Assembly (NCBI RefSeq): GCF_000764305.2 | Contig: NW_025944508.1 | Coordinates: 62,001-126,000 of the forward strand | Reading direction: 5' to 3' | DNA: 64,000 bases | DNA from: Hyalella azteca | Taxonomy: Eukaryota > Arthropoda > Malacostraca > Amphipoda > Hyalellidae | Part shown: piece after piece, positions 1 to 13,944 of the stretch | How the letters are laid out: each line of letters opens with the position of its first letter | Numbering within the stretch: the stretch's first letter is position 1 | Notes under the pieces: generated by a model | Told to the model about the DNA's origin: nothing | The model's database searches: none | The model's input: the letters and a program-made list of their open reading frames with translations, nothing else | Position numbers and translations under genes: made by a program

Positions 1-90
1 ATGTACAATGAATTTTTAATTTTATTTCCAAATATAAAAAAATTAATATTACACTTTTTTAATATTTAAAAAATTTAGATATTCAAAATA

Positions 91-345
91 ATTTATTCTG
101 TCAATTGATTAATGCATTGTCTCCAACTTTACGCAAGTGTGCAAAATTTCAGATCGATTGGACAGGTAGAAGTGTGTTAAATATCCATTATAAAATTTGT
201 AGAAGACAAAATTATTTTTTAATTTTTTTCATAATAATTTTTTTAATTTTCAACATTATTTACTCTGTTAATTGTTTAATGCATTGTCTCAAACTTTACG
301 TAAGTATATAAGGTATAAGTGTGTTAAATATCGATTATAAGATAT
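91..345. repeat. Two diverged tandem copies, about 166-bp period
   Basis: The segment with 'ttaatgcattgtct' followed by an 'actttacg' motif and 'agtgtgttaaatat' occurs at about 91-215 and again at about 257-345, offset 166 bases. The copies differ by many substitutions. No coding content is evident. Confidence 0.6.
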
Positions 346-800
346 GTAGCAGACAGACAAACAATCAAACAACAAGAAGTGAAGTTTACGAGAACTGTTG
401 TAAAAATGTTCTGATAATTTCATTTCGGTCAAGCAAGAGGCTAAGAAAATTACGTATAAAAACGCAATATGTCGCTGTACTAAGCAAACCAACATGTCGA
501 GTTTCGTGTTTCCGATTGAAAATATTGCATTCTGTCGTGGATCTCTAATCAAAATAATTATTTCAATAGTTGAATAGCTTCGAATTTGTTAGGCGTTATC
601 ATTAATTTTAGAAAGAATTTCCGAACAAAAAATGTAATTCATGTTCATGTAATTTTCGTTCAAAGTTGGAAATTTCAAACATTTCCCATCGCCAAATTTT
701 CTGTAAAATCGGGGCAATGTTAGGAAGAAGTTGATGATAACTAACGATTATAGATAATTTTGAAACTCAACTGATCTCTTCCACTAGATCAAGCATGAGA

Positions 801-3800
801 TCAGTCCTTATACTTGTAGCACAACAGCTTTTTCTTCAATCCCGCGCCACAGTTGAAGCGCCGCAAAGTGAGGCCGTTTGCAGGGGTGATTTTGTGACAG
901 AGTTCGGCGTTGTTGTTGCTGAGGTCCGAGAAGAACAGGTTTAGAGGATGGTAAGTGTCGTCAACTCCGTGTTCAACCTCCAACCAATGCACCTGAGATG
1001 CAGTTCCGTTTACTTTCTTGCCGACCAGTGGTATGAAGAAGCCCAACGTGTCATTCACCTCTGTCATCATATGACAAACATTAGTGATCCAGTCAATAAA
1101 CATATAATGAGCGTTAAATACTCACTAATTTATATTGCTGCTGAATATTTTTATGAAATATATCGTCACGCACCTGCCATGATGTTGTTTTTGATGTATT
1201 CGATGTCTTGAATGGTGAAGATGATTCCGAATTTACCCCCATTGCTGGAGCAGAGGTCGGTGAAGCCGCTTGGTATCAAGGCAGTTCCATTGCTCCAGAA
1301 GTACAACTTGGGCTTCCCTTAGTAATTAAATAGATAATTTATTCCAGGATTGCATTGATGAACACAATGTTACTTTTTCATCGCAATGAAAATAATGAGA
1401 CAATTTGTCTCTTGAGTTTCTAGACCTTATAGCAACATCGTCACATGCTTGAGCGATTCTTACATATAGTCTATATAGAACACGTGCACAAAGTTGTTAA
1501 TTGTAAAACTTCAATGAGATATACATTTTCAACAACTGCACTAATCATGCCTCATTATGTTTCTTCAGGTTCTTGGTCGAGGTGAAGATTATTAAAATGC
1601 CCAACTGTATTCATCTGAACCAGTCAAAATAGACCACTAATAAGCTGGTTGATTTATATTTTTGAATCGAAACTTTTCAAGTACGAGAGATGTGTTCAAA
1701 CAGAAATTGAAGTTTGAGTTATTTAGCTATAACGTGCCATGATAAATGTTTTTGAAAGGCCGTATCTTGCAACAATTTTGTTGGTATCACTTTAAAATAA
1801 CGATTAGAAATACTGTTATGATCAGGCTTTCTGTCATTCAAAAGGAATGTACGTATTTGTTCATGATAACATTTAGATAAAATCGGTGAAAACTGTAAAA
1901 TTCGACGTCGACCATATAATGTGATGTTTAATTAATTGGTGAAAATAATGTATATACAGCGCAATAATTACAGATTGCATCTGCTCGATAAAATGATGAA
2001 AAATAGTGTCAGCCAGGCGTTTATCGTAGGATTAAAATGAAAATAATTGCTGATAACGACAGCAATCGTCTCGGATATTGACGCTTGTGGCTTTAACTAA
2101 GACTGCTGAACACAATTTAATTGATCAAACAAAACCGTAAATGCTAACATTGTGGTTGCAGAATACGTTTTACTTCTAAATTGACAATGAAAATGTGCTG
2201 AAGTTCGAACTGTGGGTTCAAAATTCCATTACTAATTTGGCAATGAAAACAGTGAGGGAATTTATTAGAAGTAAAGCTGACCTAAAACTTTTGGTCTGAA
2301 CGAGGACATTGATTACTTACACGCCCATGACAAATTGGACGAGTATTTAAAGTTGAGAATGTCAAGATAGGAGAAGTAAATTGTGGGTTTGATACTAGAG
2401 AGCTGTAACAATTCTGCCCGTAATCAGCGTGGTGGCCGTGTGGTTGAGTACATGAAAGTTGGAGCAGTGAGTTGTGGTGTTAAATCGCACTGTTTATACG
2501 AGCAAGCTGCCCAAATTTTTGTCCTCTATAGAGTCGGAAAAATGCTGGATTTAGCTTAATCAACGTTGATACCACAATCACTGTGACTATCATCATGACA
2601 ACAGCTTAAAAATTCGGGGAATGTTTGTTCATGCAGGCAGGTTTGAACTGAGCGTCATCACTGGTGCGAGAAGGAAGATTAAGCTTCGGTATAAAGTTAA
2701 ATAAATATGAACAGTCTCGATATTGTAGTTTGCACGCTATCGAACCTCAGGCGATAAAACGTCCATGACTACGAACCTCAAAAAATATTAATAATAAAGG
2801 CAATCAGTCACGGGCGAGAACAGCTCGATTTGTTCACTGCCTCCTCGAGAGGTTAAATTGAAATTGTGAGTGAATCACCAAGCATAAGAAGTTTGTCATT
2901 TCAAGTGAATATAAATCTAACGTACTAATCGCATGGTAGTCAAAGGTACTAATCAACTGCTATATTTAAACTTGTACCTGGCCTGGGAACATTGTGGTCA
3001 CACTCGGAAGTTCTTAAATTAAGGTTCAAGGGCTCTAATTATTGCCCTCACGCACATTAATTCCTCACGTGTAGTTGACCTGGAATTCTTGCAGTCTTCC
3101 AAAGTCTTGCTTGTGCTCTCATTTTGACTAAAATACATTCTCAGTAAGAGTTTCTGGCACTCTTATTGATTTTTCTCGTGCTCTTACCATGACTCTCTTT
3201 CTCTCTCATTTACATATAGTCTAGTGCTATCAACATGACTCTTTAGAACTCCAATTAATACTTTTTAGTACTCTCACCAGTATTGTCTTGGACTTCTTTC
3301 ATTATCTCAATATTTACTCATGTTTACTGTAAGACCCTGACACACTCACCACATATATTGCAACCCACTAGGAATCGGACTTTGAATCAAAGTAAAGACG
3401 CAAAATTTACGTCTATTAAACGTTGTACCAACGTTATTTCGCTGTCAAGAACGACCTAACAGCCCACCAGGCGAATTTCGTTGAATATACCTTCAATACA
3501 TTTGTTTTGGTTAAAATTCAACGTTTGTTCAGCGTTATTTCAACGTCAATTGCCTGGAGGTTGAGACCCACTTTCTTTGACGAAGGCGACGGAGTCTGCA
3601 TGAGGGGAGATGGTGCGGTGCGCCTCAGGGACGCGGCTGATCCTGCACTCGAACTCCCCTCGTTTGTCCGAGGGCGTGACGGATGATGCTGAACATCCTA
3701 TATCCTGCACGCAATGGGCGCGGCAAGATCCTGCACAGTTAAATTAAAGAGATGAAGATTTTACTCGCAAATGTTTTATTACCCGCTGTAGCATGCGAGA

Positions 3801-4420
3801 GAGATGAGATTATTGCGACAGTTAAATGCGACAACTTTTTGTCTATAATTTTCGTTACTATTTATCTCCCGAGTTTGAATCAACCGGATTTACGGGTTTG
3901 TTTATTGAACTCGAATCAAGTGATGAGCATGATTTTTCTTTTTCGTTATTGAAACAATTAAAAAATGAGTCAAAATGTGTGAATACATTGCATTATTTCC
4001 TACATGGTTTATGATATTTGATTATCCTGTAAAATTTTGTAAGGCCACATGCAAATATATTGTCAGGCAGTGAAGGCCCCTATTCAGTTTGTATGTTTTC
4101 AATAAATACGATACTGAGTATAAAATAAGTAATTAGAAGAAATCAACTAAGTGGTGCCAACAGTGCTAACGTACAAAGAAAATATCAATAGTAAATTAAG
4201 ATATGTCCAGAAAGACACACGTTGATAATTATCAAATTATTTACATTTACGCTAACAGGGCAGACGTACGTGGAGTCGAAACGTTTAAAGTTTCATTGGG
4301 AAGAGCGATCCTGTAGTCGTAGAAGGAGAGCAGGTCGTAGCGATGCGACCACACACCCGCCACCGACGCTGGCAGCCAACTGAAGAGCAGGCAACACGCT
4401 ACCCTCGCTGCCTTCCCCAT
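801..4420 (-). CDS. Secreted PAN/apple plus C-type-lectin-like protein (4 exons)
   Basis: Exons (minus strand): 4420-4270, 3730-3572, 1317-1174, 1060-801, giving about 237 aa; all junctions keep phase 1. Exon 1 starts at an ATG and encodes a signal peptide (residues 1 to about 21, hydrophobic core VACCLLFSWLPASVAG), then a stretch with an NVS glycosylation site. Exon 2 (about residues 51-104) is cysteine-rich in the style of a PAN/apple module (CRAHC, DIGC, FEC). Exons 3 and 4 resemble a C-type lectin fold: LYFWSNGTA, DLCSSNGGKFG, QDIEYIKN, then ELCHKI, LRRFNCGAG and LLCYK in the usual order of the domain cysteines, but without a clear WND or EPN motif, so calcium-dependent sugar binding is doubtful. 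Likely secreted and possibly immune or adhesive (inference). Donors are GTACGT, GTGGGT and GTGCGT; the exon 2 donor is the least certain. Confidence 0.68.
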
Positions 4421-4959
4421 CCTGCGCTCTGGAAGTATTATTTCATAATAATAACATTGGAATAATAAGTACTTATATCAACATTATATTTCACGATAAG
4501 AACTTATATCAATTATTTGCTCAAGTCGCAAGTTCACCAAGAATTTAAAAGCAGAGAAAATGGCATTCATATTATGATATTCAACATTTCTTCAATGAAA
4601 AAGTTTTGGAGATCAGCTCCATCTTCAATTCGAAAGCTTTATATAAATACAATGCAATATTCCATTATATATCCTGGATCCCGCGTACGTTGAGGGTGGC
4701 AATGCACACTAGGATAAATTTCTATGCGTAAGTTATGATAGGCTAAGTCATGCGCCCAGCCTAACGAAAACATGAATCACTTGATGAAGGCACTTTTACG
4801 TGGAAAATTCGGATGACTTTAGGGCTGGGATTTCCGACTCAACAGTTTTGCCCAAGTGTCAGTAGCGGAAAGCGTAAACGCTTTTCCGTTGTAACCGGAA
4901 CGAACCAAAAGCAATTAAATTTTTACCAAGCTCCTTCTCTATTTTTTTTCACGGCTTTA

Positions 4960-5526
4960 GCAACTGGGCCACTCATAATTCCTTAAATACTCAACGGATC
5001 TGTATGAATTTTGGAATGTGAGTATTAATTATCTATTCGCTGCCGCAGGAATTATTACAGATTTTTACATAAATTATTTTTTAATTAAAACCAATAAACG
5101 TATTTTTTAAGCAACTGGGCCACTCATAATTCCTTCAATACTTAACGGATCTGTATGAATTTTGGAATATGAGTATTAATTATCGATACGCTGCCGCAGG
5201 AATTATTATAGATTTTTACATGACTTATTATAGGGTTAAGTTAGGTTAGGTTAGGAAATAATTCATGCAAAAATCTATAATAATTCCTGCGGCAGCGTAT
5301 CGATAATTAATATTCACATTCCAAAATTCATACAGATCCGTTAAGTATTGAAGGAATTCTGAGTGGCCCAGTTGCTGAAAAAATACATTTATTGGTTTTA
5401 ATTAAAAAATAATTCATGTAAAAATCTGTAATAATTCGTGCGGCAGCGTATCGATAATTAATACTCATATTCCAAAATTCATACAGATCCGTTAAGTATT
5501 TAAGGAATTATGAGTGGCCCAGTTGC
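4960..5526. mobile_element. Foldback element with TTAGG repeats at its centre
   Basis: A near-perfect inverted repeat. Each arm is two tandem copies of a unit of about 145 bp beginning 'gcaactgggccactcat' and containing 'gctgccgcaggaatt'; the right arm is the reverse complement and ends 'gagtggcccagttgc'. The centre (about 5234-5256) is a short run of TTAGG-type repeats. No coding capacity and no clear target duplication were seen. Immediately to the right (5527-5565) 'gcgagtccg' is repeated three times. Confidence 0.75.
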
Positions 5527-6985
5527 GCGAGTCCGCAGGCGAGTCCGCTGGCGAGTCCGTAGAATTGTCGATCGAGTGTGAGTATCTAAGAATTTGTTCA
5601 GTTGAGATAAAAAACTTAATGAATTCACAACACGAAATTCATCAAATAATCTATTGGTAATTTAATTGTAATTAATTACCAATTAACAAGAATTTATCAT
5701 CATAATTTCTACTGTCAGTGACACATAAGTCGCCACTCTGCAGATACTGCACTTACCTCGCCGCTCGTCACTGAAAACCGTATATATATATTACTGGTAC
5801 TGACTATACTAAATTACTGCTCAGTTTAAGGATTTGTAGGGTTCAATATCCACGTAATGACAACGAAACTGCTTAATTGTGCTAGAAATATGTGGTGCAT
5901 TTTTGTTCACAAAATTGATCGTGTTTATTGAAGGTCGGCGTTTTCGATACTGCTGGCAAATTGCAAGGTTATCGGCATTAACGGTAGACGAAAGCCTTCA
6001 CGACCTCTCACCTGCAAAGCTTGTCAGCAAGTTACTTACTTTGTTAAGATACGGCGCAGCACCGACGTAGGTATTAGCGCCCATTGTCAGCAAGTGACCC
6101 AGACACGAGAATCGAAGTTTTGTCCAGCCTTGTGAAGTTCTAAATGAGTTGAGTTATAGATGAGCTGAAAATAAGTAAACACAAAAATAAAATTTCAATT
6201 CAGACTAATTCTATGAGTTTCATAAAGCTACAAATTATAGCTGAATAAAATTCAACAATCTTTAAATTATTTATAATCGTGCGAAGAAATCGTTTTGGGA
6301 AACTGTTTTAGCACATTATAAACCAATAAGGCCTAACTATAGCAAATACTACGGCGTTTTAGACGAACTATACTCCAGACCAATCAACTATTTATTGCTA
6401 CTATTTGCACTCGTGGCTGATTGACGCACGATGATCAGTGGCGCGAATTCGGAAGGGCAATTCTCCCCGTCGATTCCTGATGTTGGTCTTAGTGAACCTG
6501 ATGTGATAAAATTCCTTTATTTTGCAAGAGAGAATAATGAGAATACAAATTTAAATTTACAAATGAACGCAAATTCATGTGTAGTCTAATGTCCTGCAGT
6601 TTTCTGATGCTGAATCCCAAACTTTACCGAATTAAACCCAACGCATAGACTTATCCCAGGTAAACCTGACTGCAAACATTTCCCTAGCATGCATTAAATA
6701 GGGTGAAATTACTTCGGTGACCTCATTTTACAACGGATCGAACGCCTCACGTGACAAACTTTGCTTTTGTCTGACATTTATTGGCTCTAATCGACCATGT
6801 TGCCCAAATTGCTGTCATAAACCGAATTGCTTTTATTCAAATATCACGATCACGTTTCGTGACTACACGTATAAAAATTAATGAGCCATACTGTCTAATT
6901 AGTGACACTTTTTACACGTGGCACCAATACGCATTTTTGCCGTTTCAAACTGGTTTAACTGATTAACGGAATTTCTGCGGAGTTC

Positions 6986-7291
6986 GTGTCGACTTCATCG
7001 ACGCGTCACTTTGTCCTGAAATCAACAGTAATAGAGTTTTTTCACCTTGGCATTTATCAACAAAATTTATGTGACTTTATGCACACAGATTATTTGATAT
7101 GTTCAAACATTCTTGCTGAGCTGGAACAAAAAGCCAGCGAACTGGAGCACGATATTGTTCGGATCGTAGACCACTTAAAACTTTACCTGATCGAAGCCTT
7201 TGATGAATTTAAATATAAAAGAGCGTCTAGCTTTGGGGTCATCTCAATTTTGTTCGGTATACGACAGGCTGGGGCGTATATTGGAATTTGA
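6986..7291 (+). CDS. Possible coding fragment, unrecognised
   Basis: An open frame whose second half (about 7120-7291) has coding-like codon use and a charged helical sequence (ELEHDIVRIVDHLKLY, EFKYKRASSFGV). A possible acceptor ('cttgctgag') lies just before the good part. I do not recognise a family. It could be an exon of an unassembled gene or a transposon remnant; the first half looks like intergenic sequence. Confidence 0.25.
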   Translation: MSTSSTRHFVLKSTVIEFFHLGIYQQNLCDFMHTDYLICSNILAELEQKASELEHDIVRIVDHLKLYLIEAFDEFKYKRASSFGVISILFGIRQAGAYIGI

Positions 7292-8439
7292 ATTTAATTC
7301 GTGTATAATTGGAATTTAAAACGACAATGTTCCATGGACATCGTTTATTCAATGTATAACTAATGGAAGTTAATTTGGCTTTATACATTTTATACACGAT
7401 ACACATATAGAACAAGACGATAATGGGACAGCAAATGAAGAAGACTTGGATATTAATAACATTAAGTTACAAAGATCAAGCAAAATTACCATTAGAAAAA
7501 TCGAACATTATGGAACATGAAACTATAGCGACGCAGCACCATCTCTGCGCCATACCTTCATCATAAAGCGGTTATCATTACACGAAAATCTTAACTTAGG
7601 AAATTTCCAATAAATCAACCTCATTATTTTACTGATGGCGATCAGAACCGCCGAGACATGTCAGTAGTTTGTCCTATTGACTGGCAAGTCTTAAAAAAAT
7701 ATGCACATTGCAGAAACTCTCCTAAAATTAATCATTTGAGCGAATATTTGTCTAATCAATTGATTATTTCGACATTTTAGAATGGGGAAAACTTTCAATT
7801 CGAACTGACGCGCACTGTAATAGTTAAGCTATTCAAAAATGTAGGCGCCATAGTAAATACAAGTTAGTTATGATAATGAACATTCTGCATTATTAGATGG
7901 CGGAGCATTGAATTATTCAAGAACGGCTGATATAATATTATATATAGTGCGTGATTAACTGTTAAACCCCCTTAGGTTTGATAATATCTACTTCTATATA
8001 AACTTGATTGATATTTGGGAAAGCTTCTTTGATACTTGGGGAAAAGTTCTTTTCAACGGTTATATGTATAGTGGTTGGGATTCTATATAATAAAATGACA
8101 TAAATTTACACTTGACAGACATGAGAAGTTTAAATATCGACGGAACTCGAAGTAATAGAATTGCAAGTACTTATAGAAAATACCCCCACATCCTGATAAC
8201 ACTGCAACTTGGGATAATAAGGTGCAATGGAAAAAACAGCCTAATTTAGTTCGAAATCTTTATATAATTAAAAAAAAAATAGCGAACTTGCGTTCTGATA
8301 GGGTGGCCAAACAATTGTACGTGGAACGCGAACTATATATTGAAACCTACTTACATGGAAACACGTGAACCTTTGAAATACAATCGAGCGACTCAATTGA
8401 TCAGAAACTTCCTAGTTCTAAAAATTTTACGGTACAGGT

Positions 8440-8590
8440 GGTAGCGATCACCAATTAGCAATCACCGTCTGGGAGAGCAGCCATCACATTCAGCAATCAC
8501 CAAATGGGATTGGGTAGCAGCAATCACCGAATGGAAGAGCAGCAATCACCGGATGGGAGAGCTGCAATCACAACTGAAGTGTACTTAGCA
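8440..8590. repeat. Degenerate tandem repeat (agcagcaatcacc)
   Basis: Five or more copies of a 25-30 base unit with core 'gagcagcaatcaccgaatgg'. Units vary in length and sequence. Confidence 0.55.
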
Positions 8591-10479
8591 ATCACTGCCA
8601 TCGGAGCAAAAGAACGTGTATAATTAACTTGATATTCAGTAAAATCAAGCCAATACAGACGCCAGAAACGATGGAATAACGCGACAGCTTCGTACACAAC
8701 AGATTGTATTGAACATTACGGCGACGGTTGTTAATACGGGAAATATGCCATGTGAATTAACTACACTGGTTATTGCAGTACAGCCTGAAATGATAAGTTA
8801 AATACTAAAGAGCAAGACAAACATCTAAATACATTCCACTCCAGCCAGGGAATTCATAAGTAGAAACTAAGAACAGCAAGATTATCGAGACATAACGTGG
8901 TTTGGAGGTTAAGTTTCATGCCACCCCGGAGTAAATCTACCAACTTTTCGTCAATTTTATTCCCTGGCAATTTTCGCTCTCTTATTCACTCAAAATCCCC
9001 AATTATTTTGAGTGGGTCAATGTGACCTACTGAAGTGCATCAAAAAGCTCACTAGAATGCATAGATTTAGACTCACTTTCGTATCTTTGGACTCACTTTC
9101 ATGTTTGGGACATTCAGCCTCACTATGTTGTGAACAGGAAAATGTGAATATCTTTTGAAATACATCTTTGTAACTAAAATTAAGTGAATCTAAAATGATT
9201 ACACAAGCGTTTCACTCTCTCTTCGGACGGCCAGAATAAATTTTGGATTTTACACGCTTTTCCAGATGAACCAAAAGAAACAATATGATTGGACACAGTG
9301 CTCATATTATCAATAACTGGATAGTATAATTCATATTCCTATGCAATTAATGGATAAATAAGCAGGTTAACAGTGTAAAACAAAAGCTCGTTAGAAATAT
9401 GACTTTCTCAACTGCAACAAATGCTTGGCTTGGAACGTCTGAACGGCGCAGCGTTGGGATGTGGGGTAGTTTTTAACGTTCCAATATGCTTAGGTTTCAA
9501 GATACATCCTTTAAATCTGAATCATTCCTAAAAAATTTTACAAATATAAATATTCAAGCCCTAATAACAAACGAATACAATCCTGTGGACGTGAAAACTC
9601 ACAAAACCTTGTAAATAAAAATGTTGGATAGAAAAACTTATTAAATACGTAATTGATAAATAATGTCCTTATAACAAAGATATTTGCGCGAGATTATTAG
9701 AACATATACTTCAATTCAGATAGTTTCAGAATAACAGAAAATGCAGACAACTTCGATTAAAAGTAAACAACATTTGCGCGGAGTTCTATAGGAACGGAGT
9801 ATACAAGAGTATAGACTTGAGTTCGAAATTGTGTAACGTGAACACAAATATTGAGCAAGGTAAAAACAAAGCGCTACCTTAATACACGTGTATTTGTAAA
9901 CCTTTTGAAGATATCTAAGTTTAAAGAGACACTGACTGGGGAATGAGAAATGATCGAGAGCTTTCTAGCTCAGAACATGACAAATACAGAGGCTTTTCCA
10001 GTACAATGACACAAAGATTATGCGTTTACTATACAAGAGAAATTGATCAGTTACAATCATTTGTGACCATTGAGATCCAATGTCAAGTAGAACACCAGAT
10101 GATCTCATGTGCAAATACGAACAATTTTGATATTTGTTTAAAATTTTCACGACTGCAAACAGAAACGGCAATTTCCGACACGTTATTAATTTGTGAAAAG
10201 GTGTAATCCGCATTCTGCATTGCAATATTTCTCGTGATAAACTCATAAGTTAAATAAATAAAGATTTCCTTCTTTAAAATGCCCTCACAAGGAAGAACGT
10301 CATCAAGTGAAGATAAAATTATACAGTGCATGTAATGGAGAGAACAACACAACACCGAACACGAAATGACAGCACAGACACAAACAATATACACCACGAT
10401 TGCTCACCAGTCAGCCATAATTCGCTTCTTCAGATATTGATTTCACCGTACTTCCTTCATAAGCAACCCTACACTAAAA

Positions 10480-10690
10480 TTCATCATTCATCATAGCTAA
10501 CTTTCTACACAATCAAGACTTCACTATGAGGCATCAATCATCATAGTAACATTTTCTTCACAATCAAGACTTCACTATAATTTTTCAATCATCAAGACAC
10601 ACATTCTTCGATAGCAAGACTTCACAATGAGGCATCAATCATCATAGTAACATTTACTTCCATAGCAAGACTTCACTATAGTTCATCATA
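10480..10690. repeat. Degenerate tandem repeat, about 60-bp unit
   Basis: 'agacttcactat' and 'catcaatcatcatagtaaca' alternate at least three times. Non-coding. Confidence 0.55.
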
Positions 10691-13600
10691 GAAGCACGTT
10701 ACGATGTGAATACGGTGAACGTACATCGTAACACGACTACTCCATTGATGTTAGCAGGGTATTGCCTGTGTTGAGTACGTTTGGTAGATGTCATTGCGCA
10801 TTATATTATAATGAATTCCAATACAGAATATTCAGAGATAGAAGAGTGAATCCTACATGCGAGTCTTAATATTCACGTTCCCTTGTAAATTGCCACAAGT
10901 TACTCGTAAATTTTTTATCTATATAATGCCGGTAAAGTATACAAAGTGAATCATAACTAACTTCCCATTACAATATATCATAGATGATTTCAGTCTGTAT
11001 ACGAGTTTACAAAACTAAACCCTTCATCTTTAATTATCTCACTGAATAGTTGGGCCTTTAATGCCAGTCGCGACAACTTAATTACAAATAAATATTTTCT
11101 CATTCCAACTTAGTCGTATTTTAACAAGAATTTTATAGATGAATACCAAGAGCAAAAATCTAGGACCAAAAAAGTTCGTTATTAGCAAATAGAATAAACG
11201 CGGCGCTAGTCAAACGAAACTACACCGCGGTAAGTTGTCGGAGGTTAACGATAGCGATCGGAAGTTAGAAAGAAAGTGAAAAGTTAACTTCGTTCATGGA
11301 AAACAACTTAACAACAATAAAACAATGAACACTATCCACAGTTAATCATAAAGAAAATACACGAATAAATCGAGATAAGATATCCTTAAAAGAATAGGTA
11401 CACTTGACGTAGAAAAAGAGAGGGCCGGAGCGACTGGGCTAGGGAGGTGCAATGTACACGGAATCTATCAGCAAATCGTACTATAAAGTCAAAGGGATAT
11501 TATTTTTTTTTAATTATTCTACAAGGAATAATTTAATCTATCAATACATCAATCGGAATAGAATGTGTCGTCAGTATCAGCTCGATCTGATGTAGCATCA
11601 GATATGCCAAAGATTGGATAAAGGCTGATATTTGAGAGAAATAGCAGTAAAGATAATGCTACAAAGGCCGTTACTGAACGGACAACATCATTGTTACATT
11701 TGAGAATATATGAAAGTATTCAATGATGAAGCTTCGACAGCAATATTCTACCAATGATCTTTTGATGCAGTCATTTCAAGTGCATCTCTGACGGTCTTGC
11801 TTGCCACTTGCTAGGACTTGAATCAATTTGGTACGCGCTAGTTGATACTTTTGGCTGCGATGAGCGTCACAACTGCCTGTAATCTGAATCGATTCAGATT
11901 ACCTATTCAGTAATCAGTTTATATAGTCATGATAGCAGCTAAAAAGACGGCGCTGGTGTTGTAGGTTCGCTTAGCCTGTAAAAATAACAGGAATTTGAGT
12001 TTGGGACTTGCAACAAATATTGAATGTTCTTTGTGATACGAATTTCGAAAGTGCGAATTTTGGTTTGCCGAGTAACTGGACTAAGCTGAACCTGCGGCAA
12101 AACACGAGATCGAATTCAAACAAACTCAAGCACGAGAACCGATATAAAAGATTGGAAAAATCTTGTGTTAGCAGTGTATTGTAACATTTTTTCCTGGTAT
12201 AATTTCAGACAGCGAAATCTAAAAATAAAATACTGTGTTTTGTGAACTTCCTCAAGTTTACAAAACACAGTTTGTTTTGTAAACTTCCAGCACTAGGTAA
12301 GTATCGATAATTGGCAGCCACTGTAACTGAAAACAAAAAGTTTGAATGAACACAATTTTTGAACACCATGAACATGATTGCCTGGTTCACTGTAAATCAG
12401 CAAGACAATGAAACCATCCTTTTCCTTAAAAAATAATTTGCGTACATCGAAAGAGAAATAAAATAGATTTCAGCAAACTATGAACTAAGATTATACACCG
12501 TGATTTACAAGAGGAACACTGAACATATCACACATAAAGCGGGGTTTATACGTTCTAAGGATGCTATGTATTGTGCACAGATATGGGGCACTAAAATATA
12601 TGCGAGCAATTGATATAATGAAGCGTTTCAGAGAGTCGAAGAGCTAATATAGCTTTATTATCTTACTAAAATAACACACTACAATGTAGAAAATTATGTA
12701 TAAGAAAGCTTTATTATCCTCTGCTTGCGCCTGTATCATGATACTGTAACACGGGAAAATTGGCATAATTACAAAAGAAGCTCCAAGAAAAAAAAAACTT
12801 AAAGAAATACAAGAATCGCGCAAGCAGTTTCTCCATGCCCTGAACAACAACAACCTGACGTTTGGCCTCGATAAGAAAGGAATATGCTAGTATACATTGA
12901 TAAGAAACGAACTGCGAGACATGATGCTAACATCTCTCAACGTCTGCTTCATATATTACCTCATGACATGATGTATCGAAATTTATTATTTCGTCTATGG
13001 TCTGCAATAGAGCCAGTAATTCGATATTGAGCCCGTCAAAGTACCAACATTTCTGAGAATGTGTCTCTGATAAATTTTGCGACTCTTACATGGTTCCTTG
13101 TGAATGTGTTGGACTGAACGAAACCAAGGTGTTTCGGTACCGATATCAAAGACTAGATGGGGTGACGTTCTTACACGGAACGCGTCCCGTAGTTTATCAA
13201 AATGATTTCATTAGACTCAATTAAACGTGGATAAATTGGAATACAACAGAAGAATGATCTCAACTAACATGGGCGCGAAGGCTTACTTTCCTTTAACAAC
13301 GATCGTCAAAATTTTTCCATTAAACGTTGTAGTGATAACCTTTACAACTCCAGTTCCCAGGCACATGATGACCTAGCGACAGATACATTCATTTTAAAAA
13401 GCAAACTAGAGCAAATGATGATTATATGATAATTATAAACAAGACTTGATCCAAACACTCACGCCGCACTTGATTATAAACAAGACTTTATCCAACACTT
13501 CAGTCTGCGGCAATAGGACTGTTTATTTTCACTTTTTGAATGCCGCTCCGTCCCAGAGAAAGTGAAGTAAACACACGCATTTTCGTCTCGAGTTTTTCGG

Positions 13601-13944
13601 GAATGGACAGGAAATGATGTGCATTACACGAGGAATATATTTCATTTTGACGCTTGTTGTTCCATGATAACGACGATGGTGAAGTAACCCGCGCGACTTT
13701 ATCGGTTCACTGGAGACAAAGAAAATAATAAAAGGCGTAAGTGATAAAAATACAAATCGTCATGGCAGCAGCACGATTGGTAAGAAGGACTAAGAAGCGA
13801 AGCAGCAACTTGCACGCGCAGGCAGGCAAGTTCATGTAATTTTTAGTGTTTATGACTTCGTATCTGGAAATGTGATTTATGCCGAGAAATGTTTCAGGAT
13901 TAAAATATAGTAACCAATTAATATTGTGCTACATTAAAACAAAC

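Larger units (their letters stand above)
4421..13944. other. 9.5-kb AT-rich intergenic stretch
   Basis: Apart from the foldback at 4960-5526, the possible coding piece near 6986-7291 and short tandem arrays (8440-8590, 10480-10690), I see no coding region, RNA gene or clear mobile element. Open frames here are short, AT-rich and lack splice-flanked coding composition. Confidence 0.6.
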
